NCBI RefSeq assembly: GCF_019973615.1
Contig: NZ_AP024238.1
Location: forward strand, 2,997,989-3,061,988
Reading direction: 5' to 3'
Origin: Rhodoferax lithotrophicus
Lineage (GTDB): Bacteria; Pseudomonadota; Gammaproteobacteria; Burkholderiales; Burkholderiaceae_C
DNA: 64,000 nucleotides
Positions 16,635-26,500 of the stretch are shown piece by piece. Under the pieces are notes generated by a model that saw only the letters and a list, made by a program, of their open reading frames with translations, ran no database searches and had not been told where the DNA came from. Both the position numbers and the translations under genes were made by a program. Every line of letters starts with the position of its first letter. Position 1 is the first letter of the stretch.

Positions 16635-17282
16635 TCACTTCGGCCGGTTGACCAGAAACTGCGCCACTTGCGTCAGCACCTCCTGCACCGCCCGGTTGGC
16701 CGCAACCACGCCCCCTTGCGGGGTGTCGCTGGCCGCCACAGCTTCAGCGCTGAGTTCTTTCCAGGCCAACACTTTGCGGGTTTTTTCATCCGTCAGGTAA
16801 ACACGCAGACGTAATTGCACCCGGCTCGGGCTCATCTGAAAATTGTGCTGCAGTCGCAGGATGTCGGTGTTCAGCCGCAGGTCACCCGCCGCTGAGCCCG
16901 AAGCCAGTACCACGGCTGCAAAAGCCCCGGTTTGCTGGACTGCCGAAACCAGCAAGGGCCCCAACATACGCGCCGGTGGATCAACCCACTCACTGTGGGC
17001 AAAGTATTCGAGCTGATGGTCTTCACGCACATATACCATACGTTGGCTGTCAAAGCCCGAGGCGGCACGGGGCGGGCTGATGATGAGTGTCAGCAATGCG
17101 TCTGGCGTTGCACCTGGCACGGACGGGGTGGCAGGGCCAGGCACCGCATCAAGCGCATAAAACGCCGGTGGCGGTGACGAGGCCTTGCCCAGCACGCTGC
17201 AGGCGCACAGGCTCAAAACACTCAACGAAACCGCCAGTCCCCTGGCCCATCCCGCAACGGTCTGGACAGTGAAGATGCTCAT
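16635..17282 (-). CDS. ABC-type transport auxiliary lipoprotein (PqiC-like)
   Basis: A 215-residue lipoprotein with signal and lipobox LCAC (Cys28), then FYALD, the common opening of this family, and later YVREDHQLEYFAHSEW. It is the outer-membrane-side partner of MCE transport systems that shuttle lipids across the periplasm. It overlaps the MCE gene by ATGA and is the last gene of the operon. Confidence 0.87.
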   Translation of the reverse strand: MSIFTVQTVAGWARGLAVSLSVLSLCACSVLGKASSPPPAFYALDAVPGPATPSVPGATPDALLTLIISPPRAASGFDSQRMVYVREDHQLEYFAHSEWVDPPARMLGPLLVSAVQQTGAFAAVVLASGSAAGDLRLNTDILRLQHNFQMSPSRVQLRLRVYLTDEKTRKVLAWKELSAEAVAASDTPQGGVVAANRAVQEVLTQVAQFLVNRPK

Positions 17283-18208
17283 GGTTTTTCCCCTGATTCA
17301 CCTGGGCCGGCTGGCACCGGTGTATGGCCAAAAATAAGCCCTTTCGGATCGCGCCGGGTCTGCTCGGTCAACAAGCGCAGCGAACTGCTCAAGGTGCTCA
17401 GCTCACCCAGCAAGCGCTCCAGTTCAGGCAGGGTTTCTGTGCTGAAACGTTTGACATCGGTGCCCATCCCATCCACCGCCTTGCCTGTGCTGATGCTGGT
17501 TTTGGCAACCTCGATACCCATGGCTTGCACCGCGTCAGCGGCGCGCCCGATGCGCTCTGACAGCTGGTCGATGTTGGCACTGGCTTTGGCGGTGTTTTTC
17601 AAGGTCTTGGCAGCATCCAGCAGCCCGGCATCAATGCTGTCCTTGCGTGTGGCAACGGTACGCGCAATGACGGCGATGTCGGCCAGCGCGCTGCGAATAG
17701 CCGCCTGGTTCTCCTTGCTGAGCATGGCATTGATGTTGTTGGAGGTGTCGTCCAGCTTGGCCAGCACGCTGGAGAGCACATTCTCCAGCCGGGCCGAGAG
17801 GGAGGGCGCGGTTTGAATCACCGCATACCGCGCCCCGGTTTTGACGCGCAACAGCGGCGAGCTGACACTGCCACCACTGAGTTCCACATAGGCAATGCCG
17901 GTGAGGCCCTGGGTTTTCAGGATGGCGATGGTGTCCTCCTTGACCGGTGTACCTCGCTCAATGGCAAAAAACAAGTTCACGGTTTTGGGGTTCGCATGAT
18001 CCAGTTCGATGGCCTGTACCTTGCCGACATCCACCCCGTTGTACTTGACCGGCGCATTCAGGTTGAGGCCTGCCACCGACTCTTCTTCCACCGCCTGGTA
18101 CACGTCGTATTTGGTTTGCCAGGCCCCACCAGAGGCCAGCCACAGAACCACGGCCACCAGCAAGGCACCCAGGGTCAGTACAAAAGCACCCACCAGGGTG
18201 TAGTTCAC
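17279..18208 (-). CDS. MlaD/MCE family substrate-binding protein
   Basis: A 309-residue protein with one N-terminal membrane anchor (residues 5-25), an MCE domain at about 35-115 (VYQAVEEESVAGLNLNAPVK, VDVGKVQAI, LLRVKTGARYAVIQT) and a long helical C-terminal region rich in Ala, Thr and Ser. MCE proteins form hexamer rings that bind phospholipids in the periplasm. It overlaps the ATPase gene upstream and the lipoprotein gene downstream by four bases each, as expected for a tightly coupled transport operon. Confidence 0.9.
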   Translation of the reverse strand: MNYTLVGAFVLTLGALLVAVVLWLASGGAWQTKYDVYQAVEEESVAGLNLNAPVKYNGVDVGKVQAIELDHANPKTVNLFFAIERGTPVKEDTIAILKTQGLTGIAYVELSGGSVSSPLLRVKTGARYAVIQTAPSLSARLENVLSSVLAKLDDTSNNINAMLSKENQAAIRSALADIAVIARTVATRKDSIDAGLLDAAKTLKNTAKASANIDQLSERIGRAADAVQAMGIEVAKTSISTGKAVDGMGTDVKRFSTETLPELERLLGELSTLSSSLRLLTEQTRRDPKGLIFGHTPVPAGPGESGEKP

Positions 18209-19023
18209 TTTGGTTTCGATGATGGCTCCTTGGGTTGGGCTGTGGCTTGCACCTCGGCTGCACGTGCACGTGGGCCGTCAAAAAAGGGTTGGATGGCCGG
18301 GTTGTCCATCTTGGAAAGCTCCTCCATGGAGCCAATGGCCTGCACCTTGCCGTCGGCCAGCACCGCCACACGGTCGGTCACCTGCCAGAGCAAATCCAGG
18401 TCATGGGTGATCATCACAATACTCAGGCCGGATTGCTGGCGCAGTTTCAGCACCAAGGCATCAATACCTGCGGCGCTTTGCGGATCCAGCCCGGCAGTGG
18501 GTTCGTCCAGAAACAACAGCTCAGGCTCCAGCACCAGCGCCCGGGCCAGCGCGGCACGTTTCAGCATGCCGCCGCTGAGCTCCGAGGGGTATTGGCTGGC
18601 CACGGCCGCATCCAGCCCGACCTCGGCCAGCTTCTTGGCGGCAAGCGCATCCACCTCGGGGTCGCTCAGGTGGCGATGTTCGCGCAGGGGCAAACCAATG
18701 TTTTCCAGCACCGTCAGCGCACCAAACAGCCCGCCCTGCTGAAACAACACGCCAAAACGTTGCCGCAGTGCCAGGGCAGCGTCATCGGTGATGTGGGCCA
18801 GATCCACGCCCAGCACCTTGATACGGCCCGCATTCGGGATTTGCAGCAAAATCATCTCGCGCAACAGGGTGGATTTGCCCGAGCCACTGCCGCCAATCAC
18901 CGCAAAAATCTCGGACCGGCGTACTTCCAGCTCAACCCCATCGTGCACCACGTGGGAGCCAAAACGGGTCTCCACCTGGTGCATCTCCAGCACGGTATGA
19001 GGGGTGTCGGGTGGGTTGGGCAT
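18205..19023 (-). CDS. MCE-type ABC transporter ATPase (MlaF-like)
   Basis: A 272-residue ATP-binding subunit with Walker A GGSGSGKST, the Q-loop in VLFQQGGLFG, the signature LSGGM, Walker B LLFLDEPTAGLDP and the switch His in MITHDL. It energises transport by the permease encoded one base upstream. The start at 19023 gives the family N-terminus; an in-frame ATG at 19065 would run into the permease gene. Confidence 0.93.
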   Translation of the reverse strand: MPNPPDTPHTVLEMHQVETRFGSHVVHDGVELEVRRSEIFAVIGGSGSGKSTLLREMILLQIPNAGRIKVLGVDLAHITDDAALALRQRFGVLFQQGGLFGALTVLENIGLPLREHRHLSDPEVDALAAKKLAEVGLDAAVASQYPSELSGGMLKRAALARALVLEPELLFLDEPTAGLDPQSAAGIDALVLKLRQQSGLSIVMITHDLDLLWQVTDRVAVLADGKVQAIGSMEELSKMDNPAIQPFFDGPRARAAEVQATAQPKEPSSKPK

Positions 19024-19024
19024 G

Positions 19025-19867
19025 TCACAAATCCAGCACACTGAAGGCCACGGAAAACAGCGCATCGGCCACGATCACCCCAAAAATCGACTGCACCACC
19101 GCCTGTGTGGTGTGCTGGCCCACACTGTCGGCACCACCGCGGGTGCGAAAACCCTGAAAACAGCCCACCAACACAATGATGGCGGCAAACACCGGGGCCT
19201 TGCCAAGCCCCACCAGGTAAGAGGTGACACTGACCGCTTTGGAAAAACGTTCCAGAAACTCGGCAAACCCCACCCCCAGCTGGGCCCGCGCCATCAACAT
19301 GCCACCCCCTACACCCAGCAGGTCGGCAAACACCGTCAGCAGCGGCAGCGCCATCAGCAGCGCCAGAAACTTCGGCAGCACCAGCATCTCCTGCGGCGCG
19401 ATGCCGATGGTGCGCATGGCATCAATTTCCTGAGTCACCGACATGGTGCCAATCTGCGCGGCATAGGCCGAGCCGGACCGCCCGGCGATGATGATGGCCG
19501 TCATCAAAGGTGCAAACTCGCGCAACATGGACAACCCCACCAGATCCACCACAAAGATGTTGGCCCCGTATTGGCGCAACTGGTCGGCCCCTTGGTAAGC
19601 CACCACAATGCCCAGCAGGAATGACAGGGTGCCGACGATGGGTAAGGCATCCAAGCCGCCGCTGCGCAGATTGAACAGAATCGGCCGCCAACGGATACGC
19701 GCCGGGTGCGCCAGCCAGCCCACAAGCGCCATAGCGCTCTCACCCACAAAGCCGAGCAGCGCAAGGGTCTGCACCCATGCCGCGTCTGCCCTGTGACCCA
19801 CACGCTCCAGCATGGCGGGCTTTTGCGGGGTGGCGGCGGACTGTAGCGGGCGTTGGCTCAACGTCAT
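19025..19867 (-). CDS. MCE-type ABC transporter permease (MlaE-like)
   Basis: A 280-residue inner-membrane protein with about five hydrophobic segments and the family sequences GVVAYQGADQLRQYGAN-like region near residue 90 and AGRSGSAYAAQIGTM near residue 130. It forms the membrane channel of a phospholipid transport complex with the ATPase and MCE subunits downstream. Thirteen bases separate it from a small membrane-protein gene upstream on the same strand. Confidence 0.93.
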   Translation of the reverse strand: MTLSQRPLQSAATPQKPAMLERVGHRADAAWVQTLALLGFVGESAMALVGWLAHPARIRWRPILFNLRSGGLDALPIVGTLSFLLGIVVAYQGADQLRQYGANIFVVDLVGLSMLREFAPLMTAIIIAGRSGSAYAAQIGTMSVTQEIDAMRTIGIAPQEMLVLPKFLALLMALPLLTVFADLLGVGGGMLMARAQLGVGFAEFLERFSKAVSVTSYLVGLGKAPVFAAIIVLVGCFQGFRTRGGADSVGQHTTQAVVQSIFGVIVADALFSVAFSVLDL

Positions 19868-19880
19868 GGCGGGTGTCCCC

Positions 19881-20198
19881 TCATGGCAGGTGCGCAGCCA
19901 TGTCGCTTTTAATCACTTGGCGCTGCAGCAGGCAATTTTCGCGAGCAGGTCTGTCATTCAAGTTGTTGCAAAGCCAAGTCGCCTTGTTGTACGCGCTGAC
20001 ACTTTGCAAACGCAGCTCATTTTGTTTGACGATACCGCTTGTGACTTGATGGAAAGCCCCTAACAAGCCCAAAGCGACCACCATCAAAATCAGGCCCGGC
20101 CAAGCCGATACATCCAACCAGGTCAAACAAGCCTGCCACAACAGGTGCAAGCCAGACGGACGTATTGGAACGCTGCGCAGTGCGTTGTTTGAAGACAT
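19881..20198 (-). CDS. single-pass membrane protein at the head of the MCE operon
   Basis: A 105-residue protein with one hydrophobic segment at about residues 33-53 (WPGLILMVVALGLLGAF) and a cytoplasmic or periplasmic tail with two cysteines (WLCNNLNDRPARENCLLQ). The ATG at 20198 follows AAAGGA; the frame reaches 20222. It precedes the permease by 13 bases and is probably co-transcribed with the transporter. I do not recognise the family. Confidence 0.6.
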   Translation of the reverse strand: MSSNNALRSVPIRPSGLHLLWQACLTWLDVSAWPGLILMVVALGLLGAFHQVTSGIVKQNELRLQSVSAYNKATWLCNNLNDRPARENCLLQRQVIKSDMAAHLP

Positions 20199-20405
20199 GG
20201 GGTTGTCCTTTTGAGAGATCAAGGGGGTCAGGAAAACACTGACCCATCACCGAATGAATCTCGGTAACACCCTCACTTTGACCTTGTTCAGGCGCGCTGT
20301 CGGTGCGCCAGCCAACATACTGTGGCAGCCAACCAGTGGCGGCCTGTAACCGGCTACGGCAACGCCCTGTCACTGGTGCCCAGGCGCAATGCCGCAGGCC
20401 GTGGA

Positions 20406-21656
20406 CTACACCACATTCAACTCAAACCAGAACACGCTGCCCTCCCCCACCTGGCTTTGTACCCCCAGCTCCCCCCCCATGGACTGCACCAGCCGTTGGC
20501 TGACCACCAGGCCAATACCGGTGCCTTTGCTGTTACCGAGTTCCTGACCCAACCGATTGAAGGGCTGGAACAATTGCGCCAGCTTGTCTTCGGATAAACC
20601 GTCGCCCGTATCTTTCACGCTGATACGCAGGCGCTGTAGCGAAATGGGGCGGCAGGACACCGTGACCGTCCCCCCCGGCTGGTTGTATTTGATGGCGTTG
20701 GACAGCAGGTTGATGATGACTTGTTTGAGCCGGATCGGGTCGGCCTGCACGTTACACGCCGGGTCAAGCTCTGAAAAATGCAGCAGCACCGCGTTGCTGG
20801 CGGCCAATGGTTCAATCAGCGTCTGACAGTCCTGCAGCAAGAGGGCCAGTGGCACGGGCTCCATGGACAACGCCACCTTGCCTGACTCGATGGAGGCCAG
20901 GTCCAGAATGTCATTGACCAGCGCCAGCAAATACCAGCCGCCTTTGAGAATCTGCGTCAGACTGCCTTGCTGGCTTGGGGTGGGTGCAGGTTGGCCCGAC
21001 TCCATGAGCTGGGCAAAGCCCAGAATGGCATTCAGGGGTGAGCGCAACTCGTGGCTCATGCTGGACAAAAAGTCAGACTTGGCCTGGTTGGCCTGGTCGG
21101 CGTTCTGACGGGCCTGAATCAGATTCTGGTTACTTTCCAGCAGAGCCGCTTCCAGACGTTTACTCTCGGAGATGTCACTCACAATCACACGCAGCGCCGG
21201 TGTGGGTGCGTCTTCAGGCACTGCGCTCACATTGAGTCTCACCCACAGCAACAGCCCATCACTTTGCAGCAACTGCAGCTCACAGGTTTGCGTCTGGCCG
21301 GTTTCCAGCAGCGCCCGGCGACATTGGTAATAACTGTCTTGCTGCGTTTTGACAATAAAACAACTCAAAGGTTTACCCACCAGCACACTGCGCGCCATCC
21401 CCAGCAGGTTGGCCGCACACAAATTGGCCTCCAGAATCAAGCCCTGAGCACTGACCGTGAGGTAGCCCACCGGGGCCAGGTCATACAGGTCAAAGTAACG
21501 CGCATTGGACACTTCAAGTGCCAGCTGCGCCCGGCGCAACTCTTCGTTTTGCAACTGCAGCTCAATCTGGTGCACTTGCAAATCGTGCATCAGTTGTGTG
21601 GTGTGTGTGGATTCGTTGATGATGACCGCCTTGCTATATAAATAAGAGCTGCTCAC
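20406..21656 (-). CDS. PAS-domain sensor histidine kinase
   Basis: A 416-residue kinase without membrane segments. It begins with a short coiled coil (LQVHQIELQLQNEELRRAQ), then a PAS domain (FDLYDLAPVGYLTVSAQG), a HisKA domain with MSHELRSPLNAILGF and an ATPase domain with NLLSNAIKYNQ, DTGDGL and GTGIGLVVSQ. The frame opens upstream to 21767, but the start is put at the GTG at 21656, whose GTGA overlaps the upstream stop. Its first 100 residues repeat those of the upstream GGDEF-EAL protein, so both probably sense similar signals. No receiver is attached; it may feed the receivers encoded upstream. Confidence 0.85.
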   Translation of the reverse strand: MSSSYLYSKAVIINESTHTTQLMHDLQVHQIELQLQNEELRRAQLALEVSNARYFDLYDLAPVGYLTVSAQGLILEANLCAANLLGMARSVLVGKPLSCFIVKTQQDSYYQCRRALLETGQTQTCELQLLQSDGLLLWVRLNVSAVPEDAPTPALRVIVSDISESKRLEAALLESNQNLIQARQNADQANQAKSDFLSSMSHELRSPLNAILGFAQLMESGQPAPTPSQQGSLTQILKGGWYLLALVNDILDLASIESGKVALSMEPVPLALLLQDCQTLIEPLAASNAVLLHFSELDPACNVQADPIRLKQVIINLLSNAIKYNQPGGTVTVSCRPISLQRLRISVKDTGDGLSEDKLAQLFQPFNRLGQELGNSKGTGIGLVVSQRLVQSMGGELGVQSQVGEGSVFWFELNVV

Positions 21657-21673
21657 GCAATCAGTGCTTGCCT
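21633..21673. repeat. probable diverged copy of the 47-bp repeat
   Basis: GCTATATAAATAAGAGCTGC followed by ACGCAAT and GTGCTTGCCTC keeps the order of the repeat blocks. It spans the GTGA overlap between the GGDEF-EAL and kinase genes, supplying the last codons of one and the first of the other. Confidence 0.4.
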
Positions 21674-23593
21674 CAAAAGCATATTTTGTTGCCAATTTGT
21701 AATCCAGTCCGGCAAGGCTTGTGCCGGCATGGGCCGGGCAATGCCATAACCCTGCGCCAGTTCGCAACCCAGCTGTAACAGTAATTCACCGTGTGCCGGG
21801 GTTTCTACGCCCTCGGCAATCACCTCACAATGAAAGGCCCGGCCCAAACCAAGAATACCTTCCAAAATACTCAGGTCGTCCGGGTCAACCAGCATGTCAC
21901 GCACAAAACTCTGGTCGATTTTGAGTATGGCCACCCGCAGGCGTTTCAGATAGGTCAGAGACGAATAGCCGGTGCCAAAGTCATCCAGAGCAAAGCGAAT
22001 GCCGAGCGATTGGCACTCTTCAATCACCTGGGAGGCACTGCCCACGTCTTGCAAGGCGCTGTTTTCAAGTATTTCCAGCTCCAGCTGCCAGGGTTGGACG
22101 GTAGGGTGAAGGGCCAACAGCCCTTTTAATCGCTCCACAAAATCGGTTTGCAGCAGATGGTAGGCATCCACATTCACACTGACCACCATCTCCAAACCCT
22201 GGGCCTGCCAAAGCTCAATCTGTGTCAAGGCTTGGTGCATGACCCACTCGCCAATGTGGATAGCCAGTGGGTGGTCCTCAGAGACCGGCAAAAATGCCGC
22301 CGGGGCCAGCAAACCCCGCTCGGGATGTTGCCAGCGAATCAGGGCTTCAACCCCAATCACCCGTCCCAGGCGCAGGTTCACTTTGGGCTGGTAATACAAC
22401 ACCAGTTCATGCTGGGCCAGCGCGTGCTGCAAGCGTTGTTGGTCAAGATGCCGGTCACGCACAGACTGGGCTTGCTGAGCATCAAAAAAATGGTAGCTGT
22501 TTTTGCCCACCAATTTGGCCTGGTACATGGCCTGGTCAGCCTGACGCAGCATTTGGTCGCCACCAACCTCTTCGGCTTGTGGGTAAAAAGTAACCCCCAG
22601 GCTGGCGGTTACTTGCAGTTGTTGATGCTCAAATTCCAAGGGAAGGGCTGCGGCATCCAGCAAACGCTGCAACAGCATGTGGCAACTACTGGTGTCATTC
22701 AGGTTGTTGAGCACCGCCACAAACTCGTCGCCCCCCAGGCGGGCCAGACTGTCGCCAGGGCGCAGCGCCTGCTGCATTTGGTGCGCCACTGCAATCAACA
22801 GCTTGTCACCCACATCGTGACCATACTGGTCGTTGATGCGTTTGAAACCATCCAGATCAATATAGACCACCGCCAAACGCCCGCCACTTTGGCGCGCCTT
22901 CTCGATGGCTTGCTGGAGTTGATCGGCTTTGAGTTGGCGTTTGGGCAGACCGGTCAAGTCATCGTAATGGGCCAGGTATTCCAGCCGCTGCTGCGCTGAT
23001 TTGAGTTGGCTGATGTCGCTGAGCACCAGACGCAGCACCGGTGTGCCGTTGTCCGAGGCATGGTTGGCCTGGAGTTGCACCCACAAAAGACGGCCATCAG
23101 GGCACATCAGTTGCACCTCACACGTGCGGTTGCTGTCACCCTCAAGCAGCGGTTGTTGCAGCAGGTAAAAGGCCTGCTGATATTGCGCCGTCACATAACT
23201 GTGCAAAAAATGCTCCACCAAGGCACTCCGATGCACCCCGAGCATGGTGGCCACCGTCAGGTTAGCCTCCAGAATTCGACCACTCCCAGCCAGCGTGACA
23301 TAACCTACCGGGGCCAGGTCATACAGGTCAAAGTAACGTGCGCGGGTGTGCTCCAGCGTCTCATGGGCCTGGCGCAACTCGTCGTTTTGCATCTCCAGCT
23401 CAATTTGGTGCACCTGCAGCTCATGCAGTAGTTTTTGAGCAGCTTGGGGCAAGGGCTCCCCGTCCTCCTGCGGCTGGAGCTTATAGGTGCGGTTGAACTC
23501 GATTTGGGCACGCTGGCGTAGCACGTTGGTGGACACAGGTGGCCGCAGGCTGGGCAGGGTCTCGTGCGTCTGGGGTTGTCTGATGGTACTCAT
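21653..23593 (-). CDS. PAS-GGDEF-EAL protein (cyclic di-GMP synthesis and breakdown)
   Basis: A 646-residue soluble protein: coiled-coil and PAS at about 60-200, GGDEF at about 220-375 and EAL at about 390-635. The cyclase motif is intact (ARLGGDEF) and the inhibitory RxxD site lies five residues before it (RPGD). The EAL domain keeps EALIRW, DDFGTGYSSL and AEGVET, so both activities may be functional. It overlaps the CheB-CheR gene by ATGA and the kinase gene by GTGA. Confidence 0.93.
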   Translation of the reverse strand: MSTIRQPQTHETLPSLRPPVSTNVLRQRAQIEFNRTYKLQPQEDGEPLPQAAQKLLHELQVHQIELEMQNDELRQAHETLEHTRARYFDLYDLAPVGYVTLAGSGRILEANLTVATMLGVHRSALVEHFLHSYVTAQYQQAFYLLQQPLLEGDSNRTCEVQLMCPDGRLLWVQLQANHASDNGTPVLRLVLSDISQLKSAQQRLEYLAHYDDLTGLPKRQLKADQLQQAIEKARQSGGRLAVVYIDLDGFKRINDQYGHDVGDKLLIAVAHQMQQALRPGDSLARLGGDEFVAVLNNLNDTSSCHMLLQRLLDAAALPLEFEHQQLQVTASLGVTFYPQAEEVGGDQMLRQADQAMYQAKLVGKNSYHFFDAQQAQSVRDRHLDQQRLQHALAQHELVLYYQPKVNLRLGRVIGVEALIRWQHPERGLLAPAAFLPVSEDHPLAIHIGEWVMHQALTQIELWQAQGLEMVVSVNVDAYHLLQTDFVERLKGLLALHPTVQPWQLELEILENSALQDVGSASQVIEECQSLGIRFALDDFGTGYSSLTYLKRLRVAILKIDQSFVRDMLVDPDDLSILEGILGLGRAFHCEVIAEGVETPAHGELLLQLGCELAQGYGIARPMPAQALPDWITNWQQNMLLRQALIA

Positions 23594-26500
23594 GGAGGTT
23601 GGGTCACAGCAGGTTCTGTGTTGACATTGCACTCACGCTCGGTCGTCGCAATCGCATACACCTGACCCTGCTCATTCAGCAATGCTGTCGCCGTGAGTGA
23701 GATGTCCAGCACCCGGCCGTCCTTGGTCAGCCGCTGGGTCTGAAAAGGGGCCAGCGTGTGCGCCAGGCCAAGTTGCTGCACCTGGGCCAAGGCGTTGTTT
23801 TGTAATTTGGGAGGAATCCGCATGCGCACATTCATCTGCAGTGCTTCAGCCTCGGTCCAGCCGTACAGATGCTCGGCACCGGGGTTCCAGGCAATGGTGC
23901 GGCCGTCGAGTTCCTGCACCGTGATGGCATCGTGGGCATCACGCACCACCACCGCCAGACGCAGCAGGGCATTGGCTTTTTTGAGCGCCTCGCGCGTGCG
24001 CTTGACTTCAGTGTTTTCCACAAAGGTGATCACCGCGCCCTCAATCACATTGTCCAGCGTGCGGTAGGGCAAGATACGCAGGGTGTAGCTCTTGTCCTCA
24101 TGAGTTTGTACATCTACCTCTTTGGGAATCAGGGTTTTCAACACGGCTTGTACATCGGCCACCAGGCTGGTGTAACCCACCAGGTTGCTGACAATATGTG
24201 CCATCGGGCGACCGATGTCGCTCAAAATCAGATTGATGATCTGGCTGGCGGCCGGGGTAAAGCGCAGGATGCGTAATTGGTGGTCGACAAACACGGTACC
24301 AATGCCGGTGCCAGCCAGCAGGTTGTTCATGTCGTTGTTGGCGCGTGACAAATCATGCACTTTGGTTTGCAGCTCGGTGTTGACGGTACTCAGCTCCTCG
24401 TTGATCGACTGCATTTCTTCTTTGGAAGTCTCCAGCTCTTCGTTGGTGCTTTGCAGCTCTTCGTTGACCGACTGCATTTCCTCGTTGCTGGACTTGAGTT
24501 CTTCGTTGGTGGTTTCCAGCTCTTCATTGGCCGCGTGCAGGTATTCTTCTTTGGCTTGTAACTCTTCATTAAGTTCGGCAATCTGGTCACTGACTTCCGG
24601 TGTCCATTTATCTGCACGGGTGGGCAGTGCAGGCGCGAGCAAAGTGGCTGAGGATGGACTGGCCGTGTCTGGCGCAGGCTCCAGCATCACCAGATACAGC
24701 GGTGACTCCAGCGCGGCGGCAGGGCCACCCAACACCGGGCACACACTCAGGTTCACCAGGGTGTGGTGGCCATTGGTTTTGACACGCACATGGGTTACGG
24801 CCATGGTGTCCCGGCTGCTGGCAGCTTTGTGCAAAGCCACCGTCAAATCACGGCGCAAGCCTTCACGGGCCATTTTCAGAATGTTGTTGATACCCGCCTC
24901 ACCCGGCGCAGGTTCCAGGTACATGCCGGTACGCCCATGCAGGTAAAGGATGTCACCGTTGCCGTTGACCAGTGCCGCCGTAGGCGAGAGCTGCTGCAGC
25001 AGGGTTTGCTCGGTCAACTCACGTAATGACAGCTTGGGTGCCAGCGCGGTTTTGCCCACCATCTCGGGCTGGTTCAGATCACGCTCCATCAGGGGCGGTA
25101 AAAACCGGCCCAGCGCAGCTCGCTGGGCACCCTGAAAATCTTCTTTGCGCTGGTAAATCTTGGCCTTGCGTTCCAGCACGGTAAACAAGTCACCCCGTTC
25201 ACCCGCGGTCTCGGAGGTTCCCAAAAACAACACCCCGCCGGGTTGCAGGGCATAGTGAAACAGCGCGATCAGCTTCTTCTGCAACTCGGCACCCAGGTAA
25301 ATCATCAGGTTGCGGCAGCTGATCAGGTCAAGCTTGGAAAACGGCGGGTCTTTGATGACATCCTGCTCGGAGAACACCAGCAGGTCGCGAATCCCTTTGT
25401 GTACCCGGTAGGCGCTGCCATCGGGCTCCTGGATGAAAAAACGCGCCAGGCGTTCAGGTGTCATGTTGTCCGCAATGCTGGCCGGGTACACCCCGGCACG
25501 CGCCACCGCAATGGCCCGGGCATCAATGTCGGTGGCAAACACCTGCACTTTGTAGCTGGCCTTGAGGTTTTCCAACTGCTCTTGCAGCAAGATCGCCAGG
25601 GAATACGCCTCTTCACCGGTAGAGCATCCTGTGCACCACACCCGCACCGCGCTGCCACTGGGTTTGCCCGCAAACAGCTTCGGGATCACCTGCGCCTGCA
25701 ACACGGCAAAGGCCTCGGGGTCGCGGAAAAAATGGGTCACACCAATCAGCAAATCGTTGAACAGTGCTTGTACCTCCAGCGGGGTTTGCTGCAGGTATTT
25801 GACATAGTCCTCCATGGAGGCAATCTGGTGCACCGCCATACGCCGCTCAATACGCCGGCAAATGGTGCTGGGCTTGTATTGCGAAAAATCGTGCCCGGTC
25901 TGGCTGCGCAGCAATACAAAAATCTTCTTCAGCGCGTTTTCACTCTGGGGTGAGACCCTGCTGGCCGGGTGGAGCGGGTGATTCAGCGCGCGCGACACAT
26001 AAGCCATGAGCTGGGTGGCCATTTCCGCCGGGGGCAACTCATAGTCCACCAAACCGGTGGCCAAGGCACTTTGCGGCATACCGTCAAATTCACTGGAGGC
26101 CGGGTTTTGCACCATCACCATACCGCCCTCGGCCTTGATGGCGCGTACCCCCAGCGTGCCGTCACTGCCGGTGCCCGAAAGCACAACACCAATGGCCCGC
26201 TCATGCAGGTCAGCCGCCAGCGAACGAAACAAAAAGTCAATCGGCAAGCGGTGGCCCCGCGGGGCGGCGGGCTCCAGCAGCTGTAGCGCGCCATTTAAAA
26301 ATGCCATGTCGCGGTTGGGCGGAATGATGTAGGCGCAGTTGACTTGCACTGGCATGCCGTCTGTCACCTCCAGCACCTGCATACGGGTGCGCCGGGCAAT
26401 CAGCTCGGTGAGCAGGCTTTTGTGATCGGGGTCAAGGTGCTGCACCAGCACAAAGGCCATGTTGGGATCGGTGTCGGCAGGCATGCCCGAAAAAAAGGCT

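Noticed and set aside
20225..20245. Hairpin GGGTCAG/CTGACCC as terminator
   Set aside because: Seven pairs only, no T-run, and it lies in the leader of the small gene at 19881; too weak to call.
24390..24560. Possible tandem DNA repeat or CRISPR-like array
   Set aside because: The periodicity comes from coiled-coil codons inside the CheB-CheR gene; units are unequal and there are no unique spacers.
24185..24946. A 253-residue plus-strand frame within the CheB-CheR gene
   Set aside because: Its Ser/Leu-rich repeats mirror the NEEL heptads of the real coiled coil on the other strand.
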